DNA from: Desmodus rotundus
Lineage: Eukaryota > Chordata > Mammalia > Chiroptera > Phyllostomidae
Assembly (NCBI RefSeq): GCF_022682495.2
Contig: NC_071398.1
Coordinates: 86,839,398 to 86,903,397, forward strand
DNA length: 64,000 bases
Reading direction: 5' to 3'
The notes below the pieces were generated by a model. The model saw nothing but the letters and a program-made list of their open reading frames with translations. It did not search any database and was not told the DNA's origin. Below are positions 11,601 through 23,600 of this stretch, piece after piece. The position numbers and the translations under genes were made by a program. Position 1 is the stretch's first letter; the number at the start of each line of letters is the position of its first letter.

Positions 11601-14600
11601 CACAAGCCTTTGTCTTTGAAAACAACAGAGGTCTGGGGGTTTTCTACTGCTGCAGCATGAGCTGGCCTCACTTATTTCATGAGGGAAGGATTTCCAGAAG
11701 TCCAACCCTTTTGTTTTTAGAGAAGGAAACTGTGTTGAGGAAGAATGACTTGCCCAAGGTCACTGCGCTCCCTGAAGGCAGGGACAGACAGACCAGAGCA
11801 CGGAGCTCCCTTTAACGCCCAACCCCACCCCTACACCCACAATGAGAGCGGATTTGATTCCCAGCCATCACAGGCAAGCCATCAGTTCCACCGAAGTCTA
11901 AACATAAAGATGGAAATAAAAACACCACTACCTGGTGATTTTTATGACCCAATGCTTCTAAGGAAGGACTTCAATAACCAAGCTGCCCTTCCTCCCACAT
12001 TAGGTGGTCCGGGTCACAGCACCTGAGGCAAGCATTGACAGGAGAAGTTGCTCTGTAAGAAGCCGGTACAGGGCATGCCTCATAAGTCGGCCCAGGGATT
12101 GTTCAGTTGTTCTCTCTCCCAGCGAGAGCCTCGGGGATGTTTCACTTTCCTCCCCCAGTGGCGGGGAAGGGACAGGACGCTGAGTGAGCTGTGCATCTAA
12201 CTACTTGTCTACAACTTTGTAAGATGTACAGAGGGATTAGGTCAAATCTAGAGACTGGGGTCTCTGACTGGAGGCTCCTAGCCAGGAGAGGCCATGCCCA
12301 CAGGCAGGTACACACTGGGCCCATTAAGTGTGTGGATTTCCAAAGGCAGATTTAAAAAATAACCAGCAGTGTCACACAAAGTATTTACAGACTTTGGCTC
12401 TGAGTGAAGACACTCCTATCCCATGGACCAGAAGACAGTCACCCAGACTTCGTTCTGTGGTCACCATAACAACACCTGATGAAGTGATATGATCAGCACA
12501 CGTCACCCACGCATTACTCTGCCTACCCCCCCACTGCCCGAAGAGAGCTGGGACGGAAAGCCAATGCTTTTTCATAGTTAAAAGCAGGCCAGTGAAGGCA
12601 CAGTGTAAGCTGCAACTTCGAACCTGCTGTACCGCTGTTACTATCAGACAGCTCGTTTGGCCTTGCCCTCCTCTGGAGTTCAAGGTCAGTCAAACCAACT
12701 TCTCTCTTCCCCTGCGCATGGTCACTAGGGATGTGACAATTTAGAGAGAGGGGGCATACCAGTATCACCCTTAGATTCCTCAGTCTGTGAAGTCTTTCCC
12801 CACAAGTCCTGGCATGGGAGGGGGAGGGAGAGGGAGAGATTGTTTTGTCCTGTCATTAAGACTTTAAAAGCCCCTTCCTCGCTAGAAAACTTCCTCTACG
12901 ATCAGCAGTATCAGAAGACTCTCGCTAGCCCCCAGATTCCCTGCCCCCTGCCTCGGCCAGTGCAGAACGCACCAAAGCACTCACAGGGCTTTCGGGTTGA
13001 TATTACATTGGGGGAGGGAGGCAAATGAATATAAATAAAGAATGTACATGTTTCTCTGCTATAAAAGACAAAAACGAGGCAACCGAGGACATGCTATCCT
13101 AGGCTCCTGGGGCACAGGACAGCAACAGAGCGTAATTTTAACTCTCAGAGGGACAGAGATACTGCAGGAGAGAAACAGCACATTCCAGCCACTCCAGGGT
13201 GGAGGGTGTTCGTGGCTGTAAATCCAGATGATGGGCAGGGCGGTCCACCCCGTTCTCCGTCTGCCAGGACAAGATAAACAGTGTGCACGCAGGCTCGCAA
13301 CCAGATAAACCTGACGGCCTCCCTCCCTCCCTCTGTCCCTCTGTCCTCAAAACCCCGGAGAAGACTTTTAGTTTATGATTATTCGGGTGTAATAAGGTGT
13401 TTCGCACCTGGCCCATGCACTATCTACAAGCTTTTATAGTTAATGAATGTTCAAGTTGACAGTCAATTAAAACTGTATCATCGAGCAAACTACAAAGGCA
13501 ACCTGCCTGCGAGTATGCAAAATTGAAATAACCCAATAGGAGGGAGGAAAAAAAAAGAGAAAGAAAGAAAAGGCTAGAACTATAACTCAACAAAGATCAC
13601 CTTAAAAGGGAAAGTTTTTCTCCTGGCCTTTTTCACACACCAGCCGATACATGTACATGTGTGGCAATAGAAACATGTGCACACACGCTAACACACAGAG
13701 GGAGGACGGTCTTGGCTGAAGGTCAATTTCAGAAGTTTTCAACAGGCATCGATGAATAGTGTTTTGCCAGAGACACGGACTTTTCACGGAGAGTCCTTAA
13801 GTTTCAGTGAGTCAAAGGATTGCAATTCTTTCCTAAAAAGGATGATGTTTGTTTAAATGCACGTAAACACACAGGGGCCTTAACTACTAGTGAAAAAAGG
13901 CCAATGATAGCAAGGTGTTGCAACAGAGAGAAGCGTGCTACAACCTGATCCTTGCTTTCTGCTCTTGAACTCTTGCATTAATTATAACAAATTACAGGGA
14001 ACCCAAGTACAGTTTATTAGCACGATAAACTCCCTAATAATAGCCTATCGTTGAATAAGGGTTTCTCTTTAAAAAAGAAAAATTCGCTCTGTACCATAGT
14101 CACAGAGGGAGAGAGAATACCCCGACGTCCCTTCTTTCTGGCCCCTCCTGCGGTTCTGGGTCTGGATTCCTTTCCAGAGAGCCCGTTGCCAGAACCCAAG
14201 AGAACCATCAGGTCTCACAACTACGGGCAATGCTGCCCTAAGCCAGGAAGACAGGGCACTGGAAGCAGAAATGCCTCGCCTCAAAAGAAAACACTGCCTG
14301 AAAGATGATGCTGTTCCCATAGACTCTAAGTCTGTTTTGCTCTGTCTTAAAAATCTCCAGTGACTTGGAGAACAGTCTGGCGGTTCCTCAAAAAGTTAAA
14401 TATGGAGTTAGCACATGACTGGGCAACTCCACACCCAGGTATATGCCCGAGGGAATTGAGAACACATGTTCATACAGGAACCTGTACACGAATAGCAACG
14501 TTATTCATAATAGAAAAAAAAGGGGAGGGAAAGAGTCCAAATGGCCATCAACTCACGAACAAAATGTGATCTATCCATACAATGTATTTAGCCATCAAAA

Positions 14601-17600
14601 GGAGTGAGGTATTGAGACGTGTTACAACTTGAATGAAGTCTGAAAACATTATGCTAAGTGAAAGAAGACAGACACAAGAGGCCATACAGTGTATGACTCC
14701 ATTTACACGAAACGTCCAAAGCAGGCAAATCCATGCAGACGGAAGGTAGATTAGCGGTCGCCAGGGGCTGCGGGGGGAGGGGATGGAGGAGGATTGCTCC
14801 CGTGGTGGAATTAGAAGTGGTGATGGCTGCACAATTTTGTAAATATGCTAAAAACCACTGGATTATATACTTTAAAATGGTGTTACATGAATATTACCCC
14901 AACAAAACAAAACAAAACAGCTAAGAGCCCTAACCAAGAAAAAGTTCCCACTCCTGACACAGAACACCAGTCTTCTTTCTTCACTCTCGCCTCACCCCAC
15001 ACCACATACTGGAGTTGTGTTAAATAGACTGTGCTTCCCCATCCCCACCTCCCCCGGCCCCCCGCATGTTCTTCCCTGCCTCCTCACTGCTTCTTCTGTC
15101 TGATGCTCTTGCCCATTCCCCTCCATTCAGAGGACTCCCCACTTATCCTTCAAAACTCAGCTGAGCCCTGTCCACCAGTAAGTTAAGGGACCCCTGTCCC
15201 AGCCCCACAACACTTCACCCAGGCCTCCTGCATGGCCACCGGCACCTCCCTCACCCCACCCTGCCCTCCTCCCAGACTAGGGGCTGGGTCTTACCATTTA
15301 CTGTCAGTACCTGGTACTAAGTAAACACTCAATGGATACTTCCGAGTAGATAAAATGCTGACAGAGAAACAGAGGGAGAGCTGGCCTGCGACCCAGGCAC
15401 ATGCCCTGCTGGTAAGATGATCAGATGTTACTGCTATGGTATGGAAGAGGCACCTAAGAGTTTCAGAAATGTAACCCGTCTCACACCAAGCCGGAAGCCT
15501 TAAGAAACCCTTGTTTTTAGACAAAGGGTTAAAAAAAAAAAAGCCTCCTTCCAAATTCTAGGAAAACCAACACAGTACTGAACAACAAAGCTGGAGGAAT
15601 GATGCCACCCGACGTGAAGGCTTACTGGAAAGCCACAGTAATCAGGGCAGTGTGGTGTTGGTGAGCATGGGCAAATCGACCAATGGAACAGACAGAACCC
15701 AGACAGAGAGCCTCGTAAACAGAGTCAGCTGATCGTTGTCAAAGGAGCAAAGGTAACTCAATGGAGCAGGGGCAGTCTCTTCACCAAACGGCGCTGGGGC
15801 AAGTATGAATTACAAATGCAAAAAACTGAATCTAGACCAGACCTTGCACTTTTCACAAAAATTAACTCAAAATGGGTGACAGACCTAAATGCAAAGTATA
15901 AAACCAGAAAAACCCAACTAGACAAGAGAAAGTGTCGACGACCCCAGGTGTGCAATGATTTTCAGATACAACATCAAAGACACAACCCGTGAAAGAAATA
16001 GTGGATAAACTGGACTTCATTAGAACTGAAAACTTCTGCTCTGTCAAAGGCAATGTCGAGAGAATTAAAAGACAAGGCACAGATGGGGAAAAAAGTATTT
16101 GCAAAAGACATATCTGATAAAGGGCTCTTCATATACAAAGATCTCTTAAAACTCAACAAGAAGGAAACAAATAACCCAAGTTAAAAAATGGACCAAAGAC
16201 CTTAAAAGACATTTCATTAAAGAAGATAGATGGCAAATAAATACATAAAAAGATGTTCCACATCACATGTCGTCAGGGAAATGCAAGTGAAACCAATGAA
16301 ATACTACTGCACATCTATTAGAAGGGCCGGATTCCAGAACACTGACAACACCAAATGCTGGCGAGGATGCGAAGCAACAAAAACTCATTGTCTGCTGGGG
16401 GGAGTGCAAAATGGTACAGCCCCTTGGGAAGACAGTTTGGTAGTTTTTTTTTTTTTTTACCAAACTAAACATACTCTTACCATATAACCCAGTAGTCATG
16501 CTCCTTGGTATTGGCCCAACGGAGTTGAAAACACACATCCACACAAAAACCTGTACACAGAGGTTTATAACAGCTTTACTCATAATTTCTAAAACTTGGA
16601 AGCAACCAGTCCCTCAGCAGGTGACCACATAGACAAACTGTGCTGTATCCAGACAACAGAATGTTACTCGGCATCAGAAAGAAAGGAGCTATCAGGCCAT
16701 GAAAAGACATGGAGGAACCTTAACTGCATATCACTAAGTGGAAGAAGCCAATCTCAAAAGGCTACATACTGTATGATTCCAACTATATGATCTTCTGGAA
16801 AAGGCCAGACTATAGAGATAGTAAAAGATCAGTGGTTACCAGGAGTTGGGGTGTGGGGAGGATGCATAGGCAAAGCACAGAGGATTTTTAGGGTATTGAA
16901 AATACTCTGTGCGAGCCCTGGCTGGTGTGGCTCAGTGGACTGAGTGTGGACCTGCGAACCAAATGGTCACCAGTTCGACTCCCAGTCAGGGCATATGCTT
17001 GGGTTGCAGCTCAGGTCCCCAGTAGGAGGCGCACAAAAGGCAACCACACCATGTTTCTCTCCCTCTCTTTCTCCTTCCCTTCCCCTCTCTGTAAAAATAA
17101 AAATAAATAAAATATTTTTAAAAAACTCTGTGTGATATTAGTGATGGACATATGACATATATTTGTCCAAACCATAGAATGCACAACACCAAGAAATGTA
17201 AACTACAGACTTTGAGGGATCATGATGTGTCAACGTAGGTCATCTTAGTGAAAATTCTAGTGAGTGATGGGGAGGTATGTGTGTGGGAGAGAGGACGGCG
17301 GGGGAAGGAGGGGGCAGAAGGTACATGGAAAATCTTTATAGCTCTCCCTCAATTTTGTTGTAAACCTAAAACTGGCCTTAAAAAAATGGCCTTAAAAGAA
17401 ATACCCCTTCAGTGTAGACCATTTGTTTACGTGTGAATGATGTAAACTGCTTCTGAGCTCCCAAGCAAGGAAGAAAGAACCCAGAGGAGAATCACAGCCG
17501 AAGATCAACAACAGCATGAAATCCACCCTCGTAGTGGGCAAGGGGAGCGCAGATCAACGAGCAAGGAGGCTCCACGCGTGTTCTCGTGGCCAAAGCCACC

Positions 17601-20600
17601 CCTCTCCATTACCACTGCACGACATGGAGCCGGTTCCCTCTTCCCCTAGGAATAAATATGCCTTGACTCATCAGCTCAAACCACACCCCTGCCTGCTCTG
17701 AACATCACGTGTCTTTAATATTACCTCCAGCTCCCCTGTGGGAAAAGGGAGCTTAAATTGCCTCTGGAAGCTGGGTGAGTCAACTGCCTAAAGATCTGTC
17801 TTCCTGGTGAAGAGCCAGGTTCGTGGCTAAGAAAGTTTGCGTAACATCCTTCAAAATGTGGTGAGCTGGCAGATGGAAGAGCGTTACCTTTATAACCATA
17901 GGCCCAGCTTGAAGGTGAAAATAAATAACCTTTATAAGCAATAGGCCCAGCTTGAAGGTGAAAATAAATAAAAATCAACAATATGGGGCAAGAGGATCAG
18001 CTCTGTGGACGGGCCTGAGTCCTTCCCTATAATTCTAAATAAAGGTAGCTTCTACATTCTCCCACATGAACAACCGCCAAAAGAAACCACTTCTGTCGAA
18101 GCCGTGTCCGAGAAATGAGCAGGAAATACTGACTATGGGCTTAACAAACGCATGATGGAATGAAAGGTGTTAATTAATTATATATCCTTAGAGACTATAG
18201 TAGAAGTTCCCAGCCTACATTAAGTCAGATGGCCAGATACGCAGGGCACGTGATCACGGCTGGTGAGCAGGAAGCGCAGTAGGGATAGACCACTGGGTGC
18301 TAGGATCCTACCTTCTTCAAGCCAGTTTCCTACCATCAGAGCAGGCAGCGCAAAGAAGGGGGCTGCTTCAGCTCTTACAAATTGAATGTGCTAGTCTACC
18401 CAACTCTTACACACCGGCTGGACTCCAGGAACAGATTCGACATTGGTCAAAAGGCGAGTGACAAGCCAGGCCAAAGCAACACCTTCCAGCTGTGAGGACC
18501 TGCAGCCTACGATAAATGTTGGAAGGGAATGATCTGTCATTGATTGAGATCTTTTTCTGTTCATAGTGATGGCAGAGCATCCTTTATTATCTGTCTTCCA
18601 TCCATCCTGTTGCTGACGCCTGGGTACCCCACGGGAACAACCATCTACACCTTCCCCTCCAGCATCTCTGGCATGGAAACCGGGACCCCACCCAAGTTTT
18701 GTCCCTAAGAGCTAGCCAAATCTAATTTTATACTCTGGCTGCTGGTTTTTTCTTATTGACTAATCTAAGTCTTAAATGTTTTTCATCTCTGGGCTTCAGG
18801 CTGTAGTGTTTAAACTCTGCAGGTGTCCACCCATCCCACGCTCTCTTTGTCACTTAATGCACATTTTCTAATAGTTGCAGCTTAAAAACATCTAAGGACT
18901 GCAAGAAGGACCAAGAGTACAGTTTAAAACACTGACAGAAAACGAAACGACATTAGCTGAATGGGATGTTCATCAGAAATAGCAAAATAGCTGCTATTTC
19001 TGCCCCCAAGTCAGAAATTGAGGAGCTACTTGAAGATCCTGCGGAATGACCTTCATTTCCATAGTGGACCTACCATGAGACAAGTGCCCACCCACCCCAC
19101 TGCACTCGCTAGCTGGCCAGTGAGATCCATGGTCACCCTCTCCCCGGTTACAGCACTTCAATGTCAAAGATTGTATGTATTTCTGGGATAGGCCCACCTA
19201 TCTCTATCAAGCCCATATGTACCTTGGGGGCATGGACCACCCCTTTTTGGTCAATAAGTCAGACCCAGTAGACGACACTAGACTTGGTAACTGTGCAAAA
19301 AGCATTATGACCATTTACTGACTCAGAGAAGCCCAGTGGGTGGGAAAAAAAAAATGCTTTTTTGGAAGTTAGCCAATATTGGACTCAGCAGAAAACAGAA
19401 AACTCCCCAGATCACCTACACTCATATTTTACATTATATTGCATCAGCTAACGCCTTTCTCCAGCCACCAAACTGGAATAATTCAGTCCAATCTCTGTGT
19501 TCCCGCTGCATTTTGTAACTCAAACATGGTATTGATTAGGCAATTTACTTAATTATGCATACCTATCTTTGTTTCCTTAGCTATTTTAAAAGCTTCTTTT
19601 GTTCTTATTTCCCCTCATCCTCTAGCGCGCAGTAGGTCTTCTCTGTATGTTTCCATTAGAGCATCATTACGTTTCCATTACGTCACGGCAGCCGTATATG
19701 ACGTGGCCTTACGTACAGCCAGTGAATTCCAGACCGGCTGCAAGCAGCTGCACGCTGTCCCCAGGGCACCCGGAAAGAACTAACAAAACACACCACATGT
19801 CTCTCAAAGGCCTGGAACACCTGGTTTCCCCACAGTGGGAATTCTACCCAATTTCTCTAGATGCTCAGAAACCAGAAGAGTCAATCATCCTCAATCATAA
19901 CAGGGCTCTCCCTTCGCAGAGTTGTTTTCCCAGGGTTTCCATGAGTCACAATCAGTGTCGCTTCCTGTTCACAACAGCCCCTTAAGAAAGTCACTACAAT
20001 TCCCACTGACCCCCCCAGGAAACGGAGGCTCGGAGAGGCCAGGGGACCCGCCAAGCCTCCTGAGTCTGGTCAAAGGCTCTTTCATCACCACGCTGCGCCT
20101 GCAGAGCAAATCGGCGCTGTCTGCGGGATCTGTAAGTCGGAAGCATAAATCTCCAAGGAAAAAATTGGAAGGAAGCACAAAACTACGGAAGGTCGTAAAC
20201 ACATTACAACATGAACTCACAGACCAGTTACTGCATTTTTACTGCTGGAAATGGATACTTTTCTTTTGCAGAATCTTCAAAAGCAGTTGGGGATATCAAG
20301 TGTAGCCACAACTGCCAAAGATAAAATACCAAACCGGTGAACATCTCCCTGCCCAAGAATCGAGCATCTTCCCATGCTGGGACTTCTGCCAAAACTGCGC
20401 CTGATTGTCTCAGGCATGGAAAACATCTCTCCACACTTCTTCCTTTCAAATCGCTGCTGGGGCTTCAAGGTGGAAGGACTGATCCCCTTTTGTTGAATGC
20501 AATTTTAAATAATTTCAGATGTCCTTTCTTCTTTTAGAGATGTACTTTTCTAACTGCCCCGGTCTCTACAAGGCAATCCTTTACAAGGGAGCCAGCATGG

Positions 20601-23600
20601 TTTCCTAGAGAAGAAAATGATGACCCAAAGGGACAGCGGACAACACACAGGTAGAAAGAAGCCTACTGTGCAGGTATGGGGACAAGGAAGACAGACTGTC
20701 AAGCAGAGAACTGTAATTCCCACGTCAGAGAAAATTCCTCGTTACCTCCATTTTGTGGAGAAGGCTGCTATAAACATGTTCTTCCTTTTTATTCTACGTG
20801 TAAGAATTTAAAAGAATCTCATTAGAAACCAGAATGGGAAAATATCACAGGCCTCTTTAGGAACCAAGAACCCAGAGGCACAAAACCAAGAGCAGGGACC
20901 AGTTCTGGACATTCAGTGGCTGTACCAGGCGTAAGGCCGTGCTCATCACGATTGCTCACAGGACACGATTCTGCAGAAAGGAGGTGCTAAGGAGGTACTC
21001 GAATTCCCCCCTACACAAAAAGCTCAGTACGCTTCTCCTAAAAATTATGACGGGAGAAAATATAGGGCCTATACTTTAATATGTTCATGAAACCAGAACA
21101 GAATCTACTGGTTTGAAATCAGTAGAAAAGCTGTCAAATTTTATTCCTGTCATGATTTCTTAACCACTTAAAAAGTAAACCAACTTAGACCCTATTTACT
21201 GGTAAAATGTTAGAAATATACTACTAAATACATTCAATTATTTATTCATCATTCAACGAAACTTAGTGAGCACCTAGTATGTGCCAGTTGTTCTAGGCAC
21301 TAGGGATACAGCAGTGAACTAAAAAAAATCCCAGTCCCTGTTCTCATTCACAGAACTTACATTCCAAGCAAGAATTAAGTTAGGAAGTTTACCGGGATAA
21401 AGTCAGATGGGAGGTATGGAGAATAACCAAGTGGGAGGTGGGCAAGCAAGAGCTCTCCATAAAGTGAACCTGAGAAGGACATGAGCAGCTGGCCCTACGG
21501 GTGTTTGGGGAAAGAATGTTCTAGCTCAGCAGAGACAAGGGCCTGCAGTGGGGGTGTTGAAGAAAGTGAAGGAAGGCGGTGCAGCAGACTGAGCAAAAGG
21601 ACAAAAGGCAGGGAGTGACGAGGGAAAGGCAACGAGTGGTATAGCTCAGAGTCCTTCCAGGGCAAACTAATGGCTTTGACTGTCCCGCGTGGGATGGCAA
21701 ACCAGCGGAAGGGGCCGTGCGAGGCAGCTACGTAAACCGACATGTGTTTCAAAGAATAGTCCTCACTGCTGTGGAAGCAGGGGCACAGGCAGGAGAATGG
21801 ACTCTGGACTGAACTAGAGAAGCGGCGGGGGGCGTGGAAGGAAACTGGGTGTGGGCATATTTTGAAGGTTGAAAATGGGGTGTGTGAGAAAGACAGAGTT
21901 CAAGGCTGACTGCAGAATTTTTGGCCTGAGCAACCAAAGTATAATTTTCAGATGAAGACTTCTTTTTGGAAAATTGACAGAGTGCGTCTTAACAAATAAA
22001 TTTGAGGGAAATGAAATTAGCTATTGGTTAAGAAATATATATATTTTATGTATTATATATAATATGTAACATAACAAATATATAATAATACATTTATTAT
22101 ATATAACATAATATATAATAATAATTATATATATATATATATCTCCAGATTATCTCTCATTAAAACCTAAAAGTTCATCAAACCACTTTTGCCAAATCTT
22201 TTATCCAATCTTTTTAAAGCCAGGTGGGAGGTCTCTGATATCATAATGGATTTGTTCTTTTTTCATCATTCTTCTTCTTCCTTGTCCCCCAAATCCTCTG
22301 CTTCAGATCTCAGATAAAGAAATACCTTTGCAGGGTGAAGTTCATAGACATTTTTACCTGTGTTCTATGATTTGAATTTTGACTTCAGACACAGAACCGT
22401 CAGGGGACCCATGCAGCAAGCCTGGAGTGAGCAGAAGAGCAAGCAGTGGGGAGTGAGAAAGGAAACATCACCCTCAGCCAGTCTTGGGCAAAACCTCTAA
22501 AAAGCCCAAGTCATGGGCACTCCCCGCTGGATCCTCTTTATGACACTGTCGTGTTTCAAAAAATAACATCATCATCAAATTGAAGGATAACAGCTAAAAG
22601 TGGTCTTTGCAGCATAACGTGACCAAGGTACATGCACTAAAAAGATCAGGGAGGAAAAACAAGTTTTTGTAATTAATAGTTACTAGTCCACGCACTTTAT
22701 TTACATTTTCTTGTGAGTAGGAAAACTCATCAGGAGCCCCATCATCTTTACACTGGCAGCTAAGTCCTGTACACGTTCCACACAGAACTAAGTCGCCACT
22801 TTCTCAAGCTAGTACAGTCTATATAACTTTCATCAATTCTTGTTTTTTAAGATTTTAGTTATTTATTTTTAGAGAGGGGGAGGGAGGGAGAAAGAGAGGA
22901 AGAGAAACATCAATGTGTGGTTGCCTCTCACATGCCCCCTACTGGGGACCTGGCCTGCAACCCAGGCATGTGCCTTGACTGGGAATCGAACCGCTACCCT
23001 TTGGTTTGCAGTTTGGCGCTCAATCCATTGAGCCACACCAGCCAGGGCTTATCAATTCTTAAACAAAGGAATGACTGTGTTCATACACGGGCTGGTTTCC
23101 TCATAAAAGTCATGGTCATAAGTTTAAGATAAGTCTAAAGGAGAATTTGATCCAAAGCATGTACAGAAAAGAACAAACACTTCTATACTTTAGCATATAC
23201 GTGTTTATATAAACATTGGCATCTTCTGATGGGTAACATCTCTATGGAGGGGACCTGTTACTACATGAAAATAAATCATTAGTCGAGAAGTGAAGAACAC
23301 TGCCTCACAATTTTTTTAGAGCATACAATTTGGTATCTGATTTTAATCACTCAGATAACTAGGGTACCACAGGCTCTTACAATTCCCAACTTGAATTGTG
23401 TGAATACAGAAGGAGACATTCATAACCTATGTATTTCAAAAATGTGGCCATGAGGGCTAGGGACTCTATTTTATTCGCTGCTGTATCTCCATTAACTGGA
23501 ACATCCCTAACATACAACACACACGATCCTGTTGTGAATACTTACTGACCTTATTCCTCCATGCATGAATGAATGAATAAATGAATGAATGAGTGAATAA

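Noticed and set aside
15545..16900. Open frames such as the one at 16230-16487 considered as genes
   Set aside because: They lie in a decayed L1 ORF2 fragment in broken frames.
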